Positions 51,980-64,000 of a stretch of DNA of 64,000 nt are shown here, piece after piece (the first letter of the stretch is position 1; each line of letters opens with the position of its first letter). Origin of the DNA: Narthecium ossifragum (Eukaryota; Streptophyta; Magnoliopsida; Dioscoreales; Nartheciaceae); NCBI GenBank assembly GCA_963920575.1, contig OY986966.1:578130-642129 (forward strand), read 5' to 3'. The notes beneath the pieces were generated by a model that was given only the letters and a program-made list of their open reading frames with translations, did not search any database and was not told where the DNA came from. Both the position numbers and the translations under genes were made by a program.

Positions 51980-52150
51980 CTCTGTCTCTCTCTCTATTAA
52001 ATCCCTAATTAAATCTTTTCTCTCTCTTAAATCCCTAATTAAATCTTCTCTCTCTCTCTCTTAAATCCCTAATTAAATATTTTCTCTCTCTTAAATCCCT
52101 AATTAAATCTTTTCTATCTCTTAAATCCCTAATTAAAATCTTTTCTTTCC
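51980..52150. repeat. Minisatellite, ttaaatccctaattaaatc unit
   Basis: Five to six copies of TTAAATCCCTAATTAAATC separated by CT-rich spacers of variable length (total unit about 30-38 bp). It lies upstream of the gene at 50403-51679, within possible promoter range. Confidence 0.85.
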
Positions 52151-52439
52151 ACCATACGAGTCTCGTCTCTCTCTATAAAATCTCTCTTTATTCTTTGATT
52201 CCTCTTTGGCCCCCCCCAAATCCGATATCCCAGCCGCTGTATCTATCCATCTTTCCCTTTGTGACTCTATTCTTCTTCCTCTCTACTCCGGCAAGGCCGT
52301 GGGGCCCAGCCCGTTTGTTGCCAGGGGCCTGCTGACGAGTGCGTAAATGAAGAGGGCCACAGTCGCATCGAGTGGGCCATAAGAGCGCGGCCCACACCGA
52401 CGATTCGGATGCCCGTGTTGGGCCACCCTCGGTGGGGAA

Positions 52440-52755
52440 TATCCATACGTGTCGGCAGAGAGCTGCTGTACATGGGGGGGCATCTGGTGACATGGAGTGA
52501 CACGGTAGAGAACTGTACATGGGGGCATCTGGTGACATGGGGTGACATGGAGTGACACGGTAGAGAGCTATACATGGGGCATCTGGTGTCAGCATATGAT
52601 GACATGGGGTGACATGGAAGTGACACGGTAGACAGCTCTACATGACATGGGGTGACATGGAGTGACACGGTAGACAGCTGTACATGGTGGCATCCGTGTC
52701 GGCAGAGAGCTGTACATGGGGGCATCTGGTGACATGGGGTGGCACGGGAAGGGTC
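52440..52755. repeat. GTGACATGG minisatellite
   Basis: Nested tandem repeat: gtgacatgg and gtgacacggtagagagct units combine into higher-order units of about 50-65 bp ending in gtacatgggggcatctg. Every frame stays open for long distances, which explains the large overlapping reading frames on the minus strand. Confidence 0.9.
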
Positions 52756-54800
52756 CGGGGGATGAGCTGAGTAAGTCTGGATAACAATGGGTATTTAGGT
52801 GTCGAGATTCGTTAGGCACATCTATCCAAGCAATCTTTCTTCAAAAGTGGATGGATGGGGTTCGTAGTCCAACCCCTCTTTTGCTAAAGATTTGTTCTAT
52901 TAGCTAGGCCATGCTATCAATGTCATCACGTGCAATTCTTACTTTGTGTTCAACGAGATAAGAGGTGCGGTGAAAGAGGAAACATATGAGCTCAGAAAAA
53001 AGACCGACAGCTACATCTTGCGTCGAGGATAATTAATCAAAAAAAAAGAAAAATTACATCTTGCGTTGAGGATGAGAAGTGTCCGAGTGACATCAAAAGG
53101 GGTCCGCAATCAAACTATTCATGTAAAGTTAATATGATGAGTCGTGATTTGTGTACTAGGGTCAGAGCATTTAGAGCATATACATTGCACATGCTCTTTG
53201 ATTGATCTAGTTTATCAGTAGAATGATATCGATGGACTGAATCAATTGATCGATATATATCTACTAATTGAATGTACCAATGATTATATCAGTAGATATA
53301 TATCGATCAATTAATATAGTCCATGGGTATTGATTACTCTATCGATGGACTACATCAATAAATCGATATCTCACTGCCGATTCAAAAATATGCGCAATAT
53401 ACTTGTCATGTAACCATGCATACAAATATTTACTCTAATATGATATGCTAGCATTCCAACTCACTGTCATGGTTGATTGGTCATGGAAGCATTCAAAGAT
53501 GTCATCTAAGTTCCACTTTTGCTATCAGATTCGTTCGTTCGCCTTTGATGGAATGCGTGGGTGAGTGATCTATTAATTTCCTTGTCAGTTCTGTAATAAA
53601 AAGTGTCTGTTCTTCGTTTGCTGAGGGCTACGTCTCACCTACCGCTGTCGATGAGGGTTTCAGAATGATGCCAACTGATGCTAATTAATATTTGAATATT
53701 CGAGAAGCATTTAGGTAAAATCAGAGTCTGATTTCAACTGGACTTTTAGAAAAGACCAGTCATTTGTTCGATTGCCATGTTTTCAAAGCTACGTACGTAC
53801 TTGACTAGTTGACTGACAACATGCATGGTTTACGCCAAAGTGCATTCAACACGTGATTCATTGAAAATTCCAAGTTTTAAGCTAATTGATCATATGTATA
53901 CATCAAGCACTAGTGATTTCCAACATCAACACGTCTCCTTCTACGGCAATTATTTATGCCGCAGGATCTTATAGTTAGCGTACGTCTAGGCTAACGTAGT
54001 GCTATCGTAGACAAGGAAACTCTATCCATCTCCTCTTGTTTATTATTAATTATGAGAAGAGATAAGCTGCAAGTGGTCTACATTTCTAAGGATCCGAAAA
54101 TGATGATCATATAAGCCACTTATTAGGATTTGGGAAGGAAAGGTTTGTATCTTTCTCATCCTTATCCCACAATTCAAAGTTTTCAACTCGCTTATCCTCT
54201 AGACATGATGGAACCATCATAAACAATCATATATATGACTCATATGATACTGGCAATGAGATAAGATAAGGATTGATCAGCCGAAGACCATCCAGCTTTA
54301 TAGTGGGTCGCTAGACATGTGAGTACGTGACAAATGGGCTAAATCTCGTGGAGTCGAATAGATTGGTAGGCCCAATTACCACCTGCTAGCTTGTGAAAAG
54401 ATCACGTGTGTGTATCAAATAATTAGCTAGCCATGCTTCTTAAAGATAAAGAGACCCTCATCCCTTCGTATGGGCCTTCGTATTCCTTTTATTAATTGGT
54501 GTAACGGTGTTCTTTTGCCCATGGTGTTTCCTTTGTTTTGGAATACGACCAAAGGATATAGACATATAGTGGGCCTTGTATGACGATGAACTAAGAGCTA
54601 GAGAACAAAGATCTTCATCATCATCACATGTACAGAATGACATATATTGCTTTTATATATCCGCAGCTAGTTCTCCAAAATCCTTTGAGTGGGAATCATT
54701 GCTGGTCCATGGCATCTCGCCATATTCGTGTTCATCGATATCTAATAGGTTTTTGCCCCAGCCCTGGTTGATTTCAAACCTCATATCATATGAGGTGGAT
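52756..54800. other. Gene-free A/T-rich interval
   Basis: No supported gene. It contains the palindrome at 53232-53324 listed separately. Confidence 0.4.
53232..53324. repeat. 34-bp inverted repeat
   Basis: Arms 53232-53265 and 53291-53324 match at 31 of 34 positions (core aattgatcgatatatatcta), with a 25-bp spacer. A partial third copy of the outer motif (atcgatggactacatcaat) follows at about 53341-53359. Confidence 0.8.
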
Positions 54801-54839
54801 CTGTCCGACCAAACCCGAATCAAGAGAAGTATCAAGTGG

Positions 54840-55965
54840 CTGGTTCGGTTTGAAAAATATTTTCATTTTTCTATTTTCTGTTTTTGTTTTTTTTTGAAAA
54901 TGAAAATATGAAAATATATTTAGTTTGTAACTATAATTTTTGTCTCCAACAGTTTGATTTTATAAACTAGATCATTAATATATGAGTTTTACGTCTTTAT
55001 ATAATTACTATTTTAAAGCTATTGAATATGATAATTTTTCTTTTATTAGAGCTTGATAGCTCATATCAAATCTCATTAGATCTCGTTGGGCTGGGATTAT
55101 CTTAACCAGATTGGAAAGGAAAGGGGTTGGAAGAGAGGGAAGCAAATCGAAAGGTTGAGACTCCCGGACTTGGATCAACGGCGATAGAGGCTCACCAGAG
55201 GTCAGAACCGGTAGAGGAGGGGTCGTCTAGGTCTATGGATTTGATCCACCGGATTGGATTGTCCGTTCCGGTGCGGTAGGGGAGGAATCAAGGAGGGCAG
55301 CGTCGGAGGTGCTGGGGAAAGATGAGGGTTGAAACTCGTCGGATTTGGATTGACGGCGAGGAGGCTCGTCAGAGGTTGGAACTAGCATATCAGGAGGGGG
55401 CGCCTGAACCTATGGACTTGATTCATCAGATTGGATCGTCCGTTCCGGCGCAGTAGGCGGCGAAATTGAGGAGGGCGACGTAGGAGGTGCTTGGGGAAGG
55501 AGATCGATCGACTGGGATCCCGCATCTAGAGGGCACAATTGGGGTAGGAAACGTCGAAAAAGTGATCGAAGGAGCTTGGAAGGATTCCCTGAGAATTTTG
55601 AAAGGCTTGCTAGGGTGTTTGGTGAAGTGAAACGGCGTTGGGGCTGCGTGAACAGTGAAGGAGGTGGTGTGGGATGAGGTGGTGGTGAGCTTTGACGGTG
55701 ACGGAGGCTGCCGGAGTAGAGAGATTGGCTGCTGACGGATTGGAGCTCCGACGGTGACGGTGTTTAGGTTCTCAGAGTGTTTATAAGGAGAGAGCCATAT
55801 CGATCGGGAGAGAATCCATTATGATGGTTATACGTTTTCTGTTTTCAGTGAAAATGAATGAAAACAATAAATCAACGTTTTCATATTTTCCATAAAATAC
55901 TGTTCTAATTTCTAGAAAACGTTTTCAACGATCACAAACCAAACGTGCTGAGATTCCGCTGCTGA
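54840..55965. mobile_element. MULE-like element carrying an internal duplication
   Basis: The outer edges are rich in gaaaatgaaaatatgaaaa and gttttcatattttcc motifs. They can be aligned as long, degraded inverted repeats, with ggttcggtttga at left and the complement of cacaaaccaaacgt at right. The interior (55080-55790) is GC-rich and unlike its surroundings. It contains two head-to-tail copies of a roughly 180-bp segment (about 55155-55330 and 55331-55510), marked by ggattggat..gtccgttccgg. The pattern fits a Mutator-like element that captured host sequence, but no target duplication was found. Confidence 0.45.
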
Positions 55966-56250
55966 TGGTTTTTTTTAGGGGAAAATCAGCTGCTGATGGT
56001 GATGATGTTATGATGATATATTAGCAGCATAAGAAGAGGAGAAAATTAATTAAGATGCATCATATCATGAAAAGACTCAACTCAACTCAACCATACATAG
56101 CGCACTATCTATAGCATCGCATGCAGTCAAGTGATAAGTACGAAAACGACACGTACAGAGATAGCATGCGTGCATATAGCTAGCTGGCTAGCTTGGCATG
56201 CACAGCTTATTGAAACAGAAATTAACCACGCTGCATGACCTAGATAGAAT
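55966..56250. other. Intergenic, nothing recognised
   Basis: A/T-rich DNA with short palindromic strings such as tagctagctggctagct; no gene seen. Confidence 0.4.
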
Positions 56251-56990
56251 GTGTTAGGTTTAAATCGAGTCTTGTATTATGGTAATTCGTGTCAAATATG
56301 GTATGTGTTTTGTAATCAAATCAGATGTGATTGGATATGGATATCTTGATCAGCAAGATCGGCTTTCAGCATAAGTATGGAAGTTATGGGAAATAAAAGA
56401 CATCCGATGGTTTAATTTGATTTGCATAAGTTGGAATATAAGGTAGCATTAAAGGAAATATATGGTTGATGATCATATATTTAGAGCAACTGTAAATTGA
56501 TCTTATGAGCATACCTTCTATATGAGGATAAATATGTATTTTATTCTTGAGAACTCCCAAGGTTCGGTACCTCTGAAGCCTATTGTGGTTGCTAAAGAAA
56601 ACGTGAGAGGAAGAGGTTAAAAAGTGGGAAGAAACCATCTGTGTTACCGGCGTGTGATGACCGGCATTCTGGTGTGCCTAGTCCAAAGTATCTTGTTTAT
56701 TGTCGACGTGTGAAGGCTAGCGATCCGGCGTGTCAGTCCAGAAAATCTTGGAAGGTGTCCAAGGTACATCCCGTGAGAGTCTGAGAGAAGAAGGTGTTGA
56801 AGAACCGGTCGGTTCGTGTCCAACGTCGATAGGGGAGTCGAATGTGTCGACGTCGGTCTTAATCGTGTAAGTCTGTAAACTTTTTCTATTAGTGGATGAA
56901 TTAATGGTCATGTTGGACTCATGGTTTTTTTTTCTTCTCATTTGAGAAGTTTTTCCACGTTAAATATCAGTGTCTCGTTATTGCTTGCAT
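56250..56990 (+). repeat. Possible solo LTR (Ty1-copia type)
   Basis: The segment begins near tgttaggtttaaatcgagtc and ends around tttttccacgttaaatatca followed by gtgtctcgtt. The last part resembles the ends of Ty1-copia (Sirevirus-like) LTRs. I see no primer-binding site, polyprotein or second LTR, and no clear 5-bp duplication, so this is only a candidate. Confidence 0.35.
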
Positions 56991-57473
56991 TGATCTTTTA
57001 GATATTACATTAGTTCTTAAATTTGCTGCTTTGCCTCTTCCATTACTTGTTAAATTTGAAGGTTTTCTAAAGCGTCCTCAGATTTGTTTGAAGTGCTGGA
57101 ATGTTCATCGCATAGCATGCAGTTATGATAAATGGTGATGTTATGTGGATGTCCTATCTAGATCCTTAGATAAAAGACAAGCTTAACTTAAAATCTGAAT
57201 CACATATTCACTTCTTTAACTTTGCTAATATTGTTTCTCTACCTTGTTTTTTCCTAGTCTTAACTTAGATTCTTGGTAGAATACTATCTACATGTTGATC
57301 TATTTATGACTGCTAGTTTTTTGCTAGCTTGCTGAAATCCGTTTTCATAGTTCATCAACTTCCAAGGATGTCGTTATAAGTCAACCTATTCCATGCTATT
57401 TAAGTTGCTAGTGTTAGTCACTCAAAGTGAGTTGATATTGTGGTTGTTGACCTTCTAAGGACTTATTCAAGCA

Positions 57474-57717
57474 AGTGTGTTTTGCGTTTGGTTGCTTGTA
57501 TTAATTAGCTGATGCATGCATGAGCTAATGCAATATTTTCGTTTATATCAGTGTTTGATTGGCCACTGCATTAGCTGATGCATGCATCAATTAATGCAAA
57601 AAGGGCCTCAATGCTGCATTAGATAATGCAACCAAAATGACTGTTTTTGCTAATGCATCATTGTATTAGCAGATGCAATACACTGCATTAGCTTATGCAA
57701 GCAACCAAACACCCCCT
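57474..57717. repeat. MITE with GTTTGGTTGCTTG ends
   Basis: Left end gcgtttggttgcttgtatta and the complement of the right end (gtttggttgcttgcataagc) form a terminal inverted repeat. The interior repeats gcattagctgatgca and its variants many times. Length is about 240 bp; no coding capacity. Confidence 0.65.
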
Positions 57718-57906
57718 TAGTTTCTGAAAAGTTGTGTCAAGGAACTTTTGAAAGCCTATCTGGTATTTTAGCAACTTCTCCTTTATTAGCATATCGTGTT
57801 TGTCTCTTCTCATATCTTTTTAGCTCTAGCAGACGAGGATTTGGTAATTTCAAAATGCACGCACCCAACATTAATACGTGCATGCATGCGCACGTACGTA
57901 ACTTAG

Positions 57907-57980
57907 GGATTCGGGGATCCTGCATCGATCGCACATCCGGGCCGTGTGATTGCATCCCGCGATGCAGGATCCTCGAATCC
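57907..57980. repeat. 21-bp inverted repeat hairpin
   Basis: Arms 57907-57927 (ggattcggggatcctgcatc plus g) and 57960-57980 pair at 20 of 21 positions around a 32-base loop. It resembles single hairpins of the GGATCC MITE family at 41386. Confidence 0.8.
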
Positions 57981-57994
57981 GTAGCTTAATTAAT

Positions 57995-58145
57995 TAATTG
58001 CTGGTCACCATGTCGATCACTCCGTCGTTTAGTTCGGCGGCAATGGCATTCCCTCCAAGTTCACATTCGGTGGACCAAATAACGCGACCGTTGGGAGCAC
58101 GGATGATCACATTGCCCGCTGGCACGAGTACTCATTAATTCGTAT
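57995..58145 (-). pseudogene. Possible mannose-binding lectin (GNA-type) remnant
   Basis: The minus strand reads VPAGNVIIRAPNGRVIWSTE, then CELGGNAIAAELNDG and a stop. The order of NGRxxWST, a GG turn and LNDG resembles a repeat of the bulb-lectin (GNA) domain, although the carbohydrate-binding QxDxNxVxY signature is not visible. Upstream sequence has in-frame stops. A weaker relative may lie at 59500-59780 on the same strand. Confidence 0.35.
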
Positions 58146-58735
58146 TCGGCTTTGGTACGCTGAGCGGTATTGGTTCACTAGAGAGCCTGGTTGTTGGAGT
58201 AAAGCACCAGGCAACACTCCCAATTGAAAGTACAAGAGGGTTGATGGATTGGACTGTTTTTGATAAATTGATAAATAAAAAATCTATATAGGATAAGTTT
58301 AAAATATTAAATGATTGTAAATAAAAGAAAAGATAATTAAAAGAAACACCCTACAAGAAATTAGAGAAGAGTTAGAAGGATGTCATCGATTTATAGTGAT
58401 TCGATTTAACTTTTGATCTACGTCCACTTCACTTAAGATTTTCTTTGATATTCCACTGCTCGTAAATTAATTTTTTTACAATGACAGGGACGAAAAAGGA
58501 CTCTCATGAATCTAAACGTAAGTTGTACCTACCGACAAATTATCGAGAAGACTAATTAGAAGTCGATCTCTCACCTCGCCTCGCGTAATCCGAAAAAACC
58601 ATGCAATCTCATCCAAAATGGGGGGAGATGATCGCGGCTTTGGCAGTGCCTAGTGAGCTGGTTTTACAGGAGGAATTTATGAACAAGGGTTGTTACTGGT
58701 AATTTGACAATCAAGGGTTTTTTTTCTCTATATAA
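58146..58735. other. Intergenic, nothing recognised
   Basis: A/T-rich DNA with no supported gene or RNA. Confidence 0.35.
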
Positions 58736-58739
58736 CAAA

Positions 58740-59205
58740 GGGTGTGGCTATCCGCACAACAAGTTGGACTCAACACACCACATCCCAGATTTTTTGAAGA
58801 AAAAAAACCCTAAACTACCCTCATCCCCTACCTCCCCTCTCTCCCCCATCCCACCCTCACCTCCTCCACCACCCCCCACCCCCGACCACGCCGACAGCCA
58901 CCACCGGCCTGCCGTCACCTCCCCATTCCAGCAGCCGCCGCCGTCGCCCGCGGGAGAGGGGGGGGGGGGGGGTCGCTGCCGCCACCCTCTCTCTCTCTCT
59001 CCCCTTTCTGGGGAGGTGACGACGGGCCGGCGGTGGCTGTCGGCGTGGTGGGGGGTGGTGGAGGAGGTGAGAGTGGGATGGGGGAGAGAGGGGAGGTAGG
59101 GGATGAGGGTAGTTTAGGATTTTTTCGGTTTTTTAATTTTTTAATTTTTTTTAAATCTGGGATGTAGTGTGTTGAGTCCAACTTGTTGTGCGAATAGCAA
59201 CACCA
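58740..59205. mobile_element. Fold-back (MULE-like) element with long arms
   Basis: A near-perfect long palindrome. The left arm (about 58740-58925) and the right arm (about 59015-59205) are complementary over roughly 170-190 bases, with small gaps only. Outer ends are ggtgtggctatccgcacaac and the complement ggtgttgctattcgcacaac. The flanks carry ATAACAAA at 58732-58739 and 59206-59213, extendable to 9 bp with one mismatch, as for Mutator-type insertions. The arms contain GC-rich, Pro-rich-looking sequence (cctcctccaccacccccc). The centre has a G run and a (CT)n run. Confidence 0.8.
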
Positions 59206-59499
59206 ATAACAAAAACCAAACAGTCCCTTATTGATATTTAACCCCAAGGTGAAGCGCCGGAGTACTCGAGCTAAATATGGAGTCGAACGCAACCCTGCTA
59301 ACTATGATGAGTAACACGGTAACACCCGCTTAACAGCTTTATACATGTATACGTAAGTGCTGAAATGCTACTGATGGTAACGATGACTTACTAATTAGCA
59401 AGAAGGGGAGAGAATTCAGATGCATCATTTTCATAAAACTAATCAAATCTATTCCACCATACATATATTGATATATATAGTAGTGCGCGCGCGCATGCA

Positions 59500-59780
59500 T
59501 GCAGAAGTAATTACTACTAGAACAATCAACACCTAGATAGGATGGGATGTCGACGTTGATGTTCAGGTCGGTTGCCGTAGTGGCATTCCCTCCGTCCGCA
59601 GATATGACCGTCGAGTTGGATAAAAGGACACCGGCAGGCGGCAGCCGCTCGAGGCGCTGTTGTATCCAGATTCCAGAGCTACGGACGAGGTCACTTGCTG
59701 GGCTCGGTCTGCGTTGATTTGGGCTTCTCATCACGCACATTGTCTTGGTTTGGATAAAAAACATGGACCAATTCATAGGA
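59500..59780 (-). pseudogene. Open minus-strand fragment, possibly related to 57995-58145
   Basis: The minus-strand frame reads LPPAGVLLSNSTVISADGGN, followed by ATTATDLNINVDIPS. It shares PAG, GGNA and DLN/ELN spacing with the fragment at 57995-58145. It has no start context, splice sites or complete domain, and simple (TA)n/(GC)n sequence follows. I do not assign a function. Confidence 0.25.
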
Positions 59781-60145
59781 TAGCTGCAAGATAAGGTACG
59801 GCACTCAATAGTCAGTGGGATTCAATTAATGATTTGCCATAGTTTGTCAAAGTTTGGTGGCGACTGGGGGTTGATATGATCCCTAATCCAGAAGCATCTC
59901 TCTCATAGCTAGACGGACCAAACTATGATATAATACCATCGGCAAGCTGCTGTGCAATTGGATGCAGGTCTTTCTTTCTACAAGAGTAGGTCCCATCCCA
60001 GATGGAGAGAAAACGTGTGGGTGTGGGTATAGCCGGCGTCACTTCTTCTAGAATTAGCTCAGAAACGAACAAAAAAAGAAGAAGAAACTTTCCAAATATG
60101 AGGGCCGACTCCTCTCAACGGTCGCAGTAATGTCCACGATCTCCA

Positions 60146-60173
60146 TTTATTTATGTATATATATATATGTCTA
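60146..60173 (+). promoter_or_regulatory. TATA-rich tract before cysteine-rich peptide gene
   Basis: tttatttatgtatatatata precedes the start codon at 60229 by about 60-80 bases, a fitting distance for a TATA box, though the tract is a simple repeat. Confidence 0.4.
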
Positions 60174-60228
60174 CATATGTATGTCGATAAGCATCACCCA
60201 GATTTTGCGGGCTTTTTTTCTTCCAGAA

Positions 60229-60575
60229 ATGGCGTCCATGACGAGTTCGGAGAGGATGTCTCTCTTCTTTCTTCTGCTGTTGGTTTCGGTGCATGCTCAT
60301 GGTGCGGATGCCAGACCACTACCCAGGCTACCCTTCCTCAGCCAAGAGAGTAAGCACAATGAAACCCATCACCCACTCACTCTTCTGGCTGGCTTGCATG
60401 CATTCAAGGGGTTTTTCTTAGTTATCAATTTGATTTCGTTTCAGGGTATGTGAAAGTGTTGGCATCTCTTGGGATCATGTGTCAGTGCTGCGATGGCGCC
60501 GAAGGCTGCCGGAACACCTGGGATATCAAGTCTTCTTGTACCAAGCTCAAGTGTCGTCCATGGAGGTTCTTGTGA
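60229..60575 (+). CDS. Secreted cysteine-rich peptide precursor
   Basis: Two exons: 60229-60349 and 60445-60575, 252 bp and 83 residues. The N-terminus is a strong signal peptide (SLFFLLLLVSVHAHGADA), followed by a short linker (RPLPRLPFLSQ). Exon 2 encodes the mature core RYVKVLASLGIMCQCCDGAE, then GCRNTWDIKSSC and KLKCRPWRFL. It has six cysteines in the order CxCC, C, C, C. Plants have uncharacterised short secreted proteins with this CxCCDG..C..W..C..L.CxPW arrangement; I know no proven function. Apoplastic signalling or defence is a reasonable guess only. The exon 2 frame is set by the split Arg codon and by the cysteine pattern; other frames lose it. Confidence 0.85.
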
Positions 60576-61482
60576 CACGGGTCTTAGTTAATAGATGCGG
60601 TAGGCATGGGGATGAGAACTGTAGAGGATCAGAAGCAAGTATAGAAGAAGAAACGGGCTGCTGTTGTACATACATGATGTTATTTTGCTATTTTTCACCG
60701 ATATTAGTCTTATTAGACTTTTGGAGGACTTTTTCTCCAAAACTGGGATCTAATCTGGATGTTTTAAGAAACTTGTTCACATTTCTGCTCCGTGATTAAT
60801 ATGGCATGAACAGTAACAGATTTTGAGCAATATTTATACTCGGAAGTGCAAGAGCCCTGCATAAGAGATCACACATTCCTAAAACTCTAGATATCAATAT
60901 ATTCACTCTCAGGTTTAATTCATAAGAACAGAATCTTATGTTTTCTTGCAATTGACAATTGAGGAGATAATATAGTCTCATTAGAGAAAAACGTGGGATT
61001 TTAAACAGCTTCACAATGCATGAACCTCTCCAAGCAATCATAGAAGACAGTATAAAACAGTGAGTTGCCCCATATGTAGAGAAAATACAACTTAAATCAA
61101 TCAGCATAGTGACAACCACTGTGTCCAGACTAAAACATTCTACCCAGACACATTCCATCAGATACAAAAAATTCACAAATTACAGCATCCAGGTATGAAG
61201 GCCATTCCATTACTGGAATAATCAAAACACTGTTATCTTCTTCGCTATAGCCTATCATCCAGGTCTCAATCAGAATGTCCAGATCCATTAATTTAGTCCT
61301 TGGCGGAATTCAACTTGCAAGAAAACCAACATATAGCAATATCAGTTCCACACCCAGGTAAAATTTGCAGCACCAAAGATGAATGACAAATCAGAAGATG
61401 ATTGTCGATTTGGTATCGTCGTGACAATAGATGAAAATTATTGTTTGACTTCAGCAAAGAAACTGTAAAGCAAGACCTAGCT
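60576..61482. other. Region between convergent genes
   Basis: It should hold the 3' UTR of the cysteine-rich peptide gene and, on the other strand, the 3' UTR of RPN11. No further gene seen. Confidence 0.5.
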
Positions 61483-63927
<2,445 letters not shown>

Positions 63928-64000
63928 TCACCGCCATATAAGCAGCAAATCCACATCGAACGAAACCCAATACCATTACAAGTTAACCCTACTCCAAGCA

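Noticed and set aside
52188..52819. Several overlapping minus-strand reading frames rich in His, Pro, Cys and Met
   Set aside because: They are translations of the GTGACATGG minisatellite.

Overview
The window is nuclear DNA of a flowering plant. Genes are widely spaced, have many short exons with GT..AG introns, and belong to plant families (laccase, BSK receptor-like cytoplasmic kinase, inositolphosphorylceramide synthase, DUF3527 protein, DIR1-like lipid transfer protein). GC-rich first exons in several genes and the repeat types fit a monocot better than a eudicot, but the sequence alone does not settle the species. Nothing suggests prokaryotic or organellar DNA.

Layout. 1-3402 (+) is a laccase missing only its extreme 5' end. 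4328-4678 (+) holds the first two coding exons of a TIM10 gene whose remaining exons I cannot find. 5323-10292 (-) is a complete ten-exon BSK gene. 10300-11870 is promoter and simple-sequence DNA. 11870-14541 is a scrambled endogenous pararetrovirus (Caulimoviridae) with pieces on both strands and two near-perfect inverted repeats. 14600-20500 is repeat-rich and includes a 5'-truncated LINE with a clear target-site duplication. About 20514-23537 (-) is an inositolphosphorylceramide synthase gene. 24605-26283 is a second truncated LINE. 27620-30572 (-) is a two-coding-exon DUF3527 gene. 34827-36443 (-) is a five-exon uncharacterised plant protein. 36500-43600 is gene-free and rich in MITEs and tandem repeats. 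43624-46542 (+) is a universal stress protein. 47734-48604 (+) is a DIR1-like lipid transfer protein whose only intron has taken two LINE insertions. 50403-51679 (-) is a small uncharacterised protein. 51700-60200 is minisatellites, fold-back elements and decayed fragments. 60229-60575 (+) is a secreted cysteine-rich peptide. 61483-63911 (-) is RPN11, the proteasome lid deubiquitinase, running off the right edge.

The genes do not form a pathway or cluster. Laccase (lignin), BSK (brassinosteroid and immune signalling), IPCS (sphingolipids), USP and the DIR1-like protein (stress and defence) are ordinary dispersed genes. The most informative signals are in the mobile DNA: a 34-bp LINE 3'-end insertion that duplicated the splice donor of the lipid transfer gene, the palindromic endogenous virus, a MITE built of consecutive hairpins, and several fold-back elements with recognisable target-site duplications. 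Exon coordinates were derived by hand from splice sites, reading frame and family conservation.
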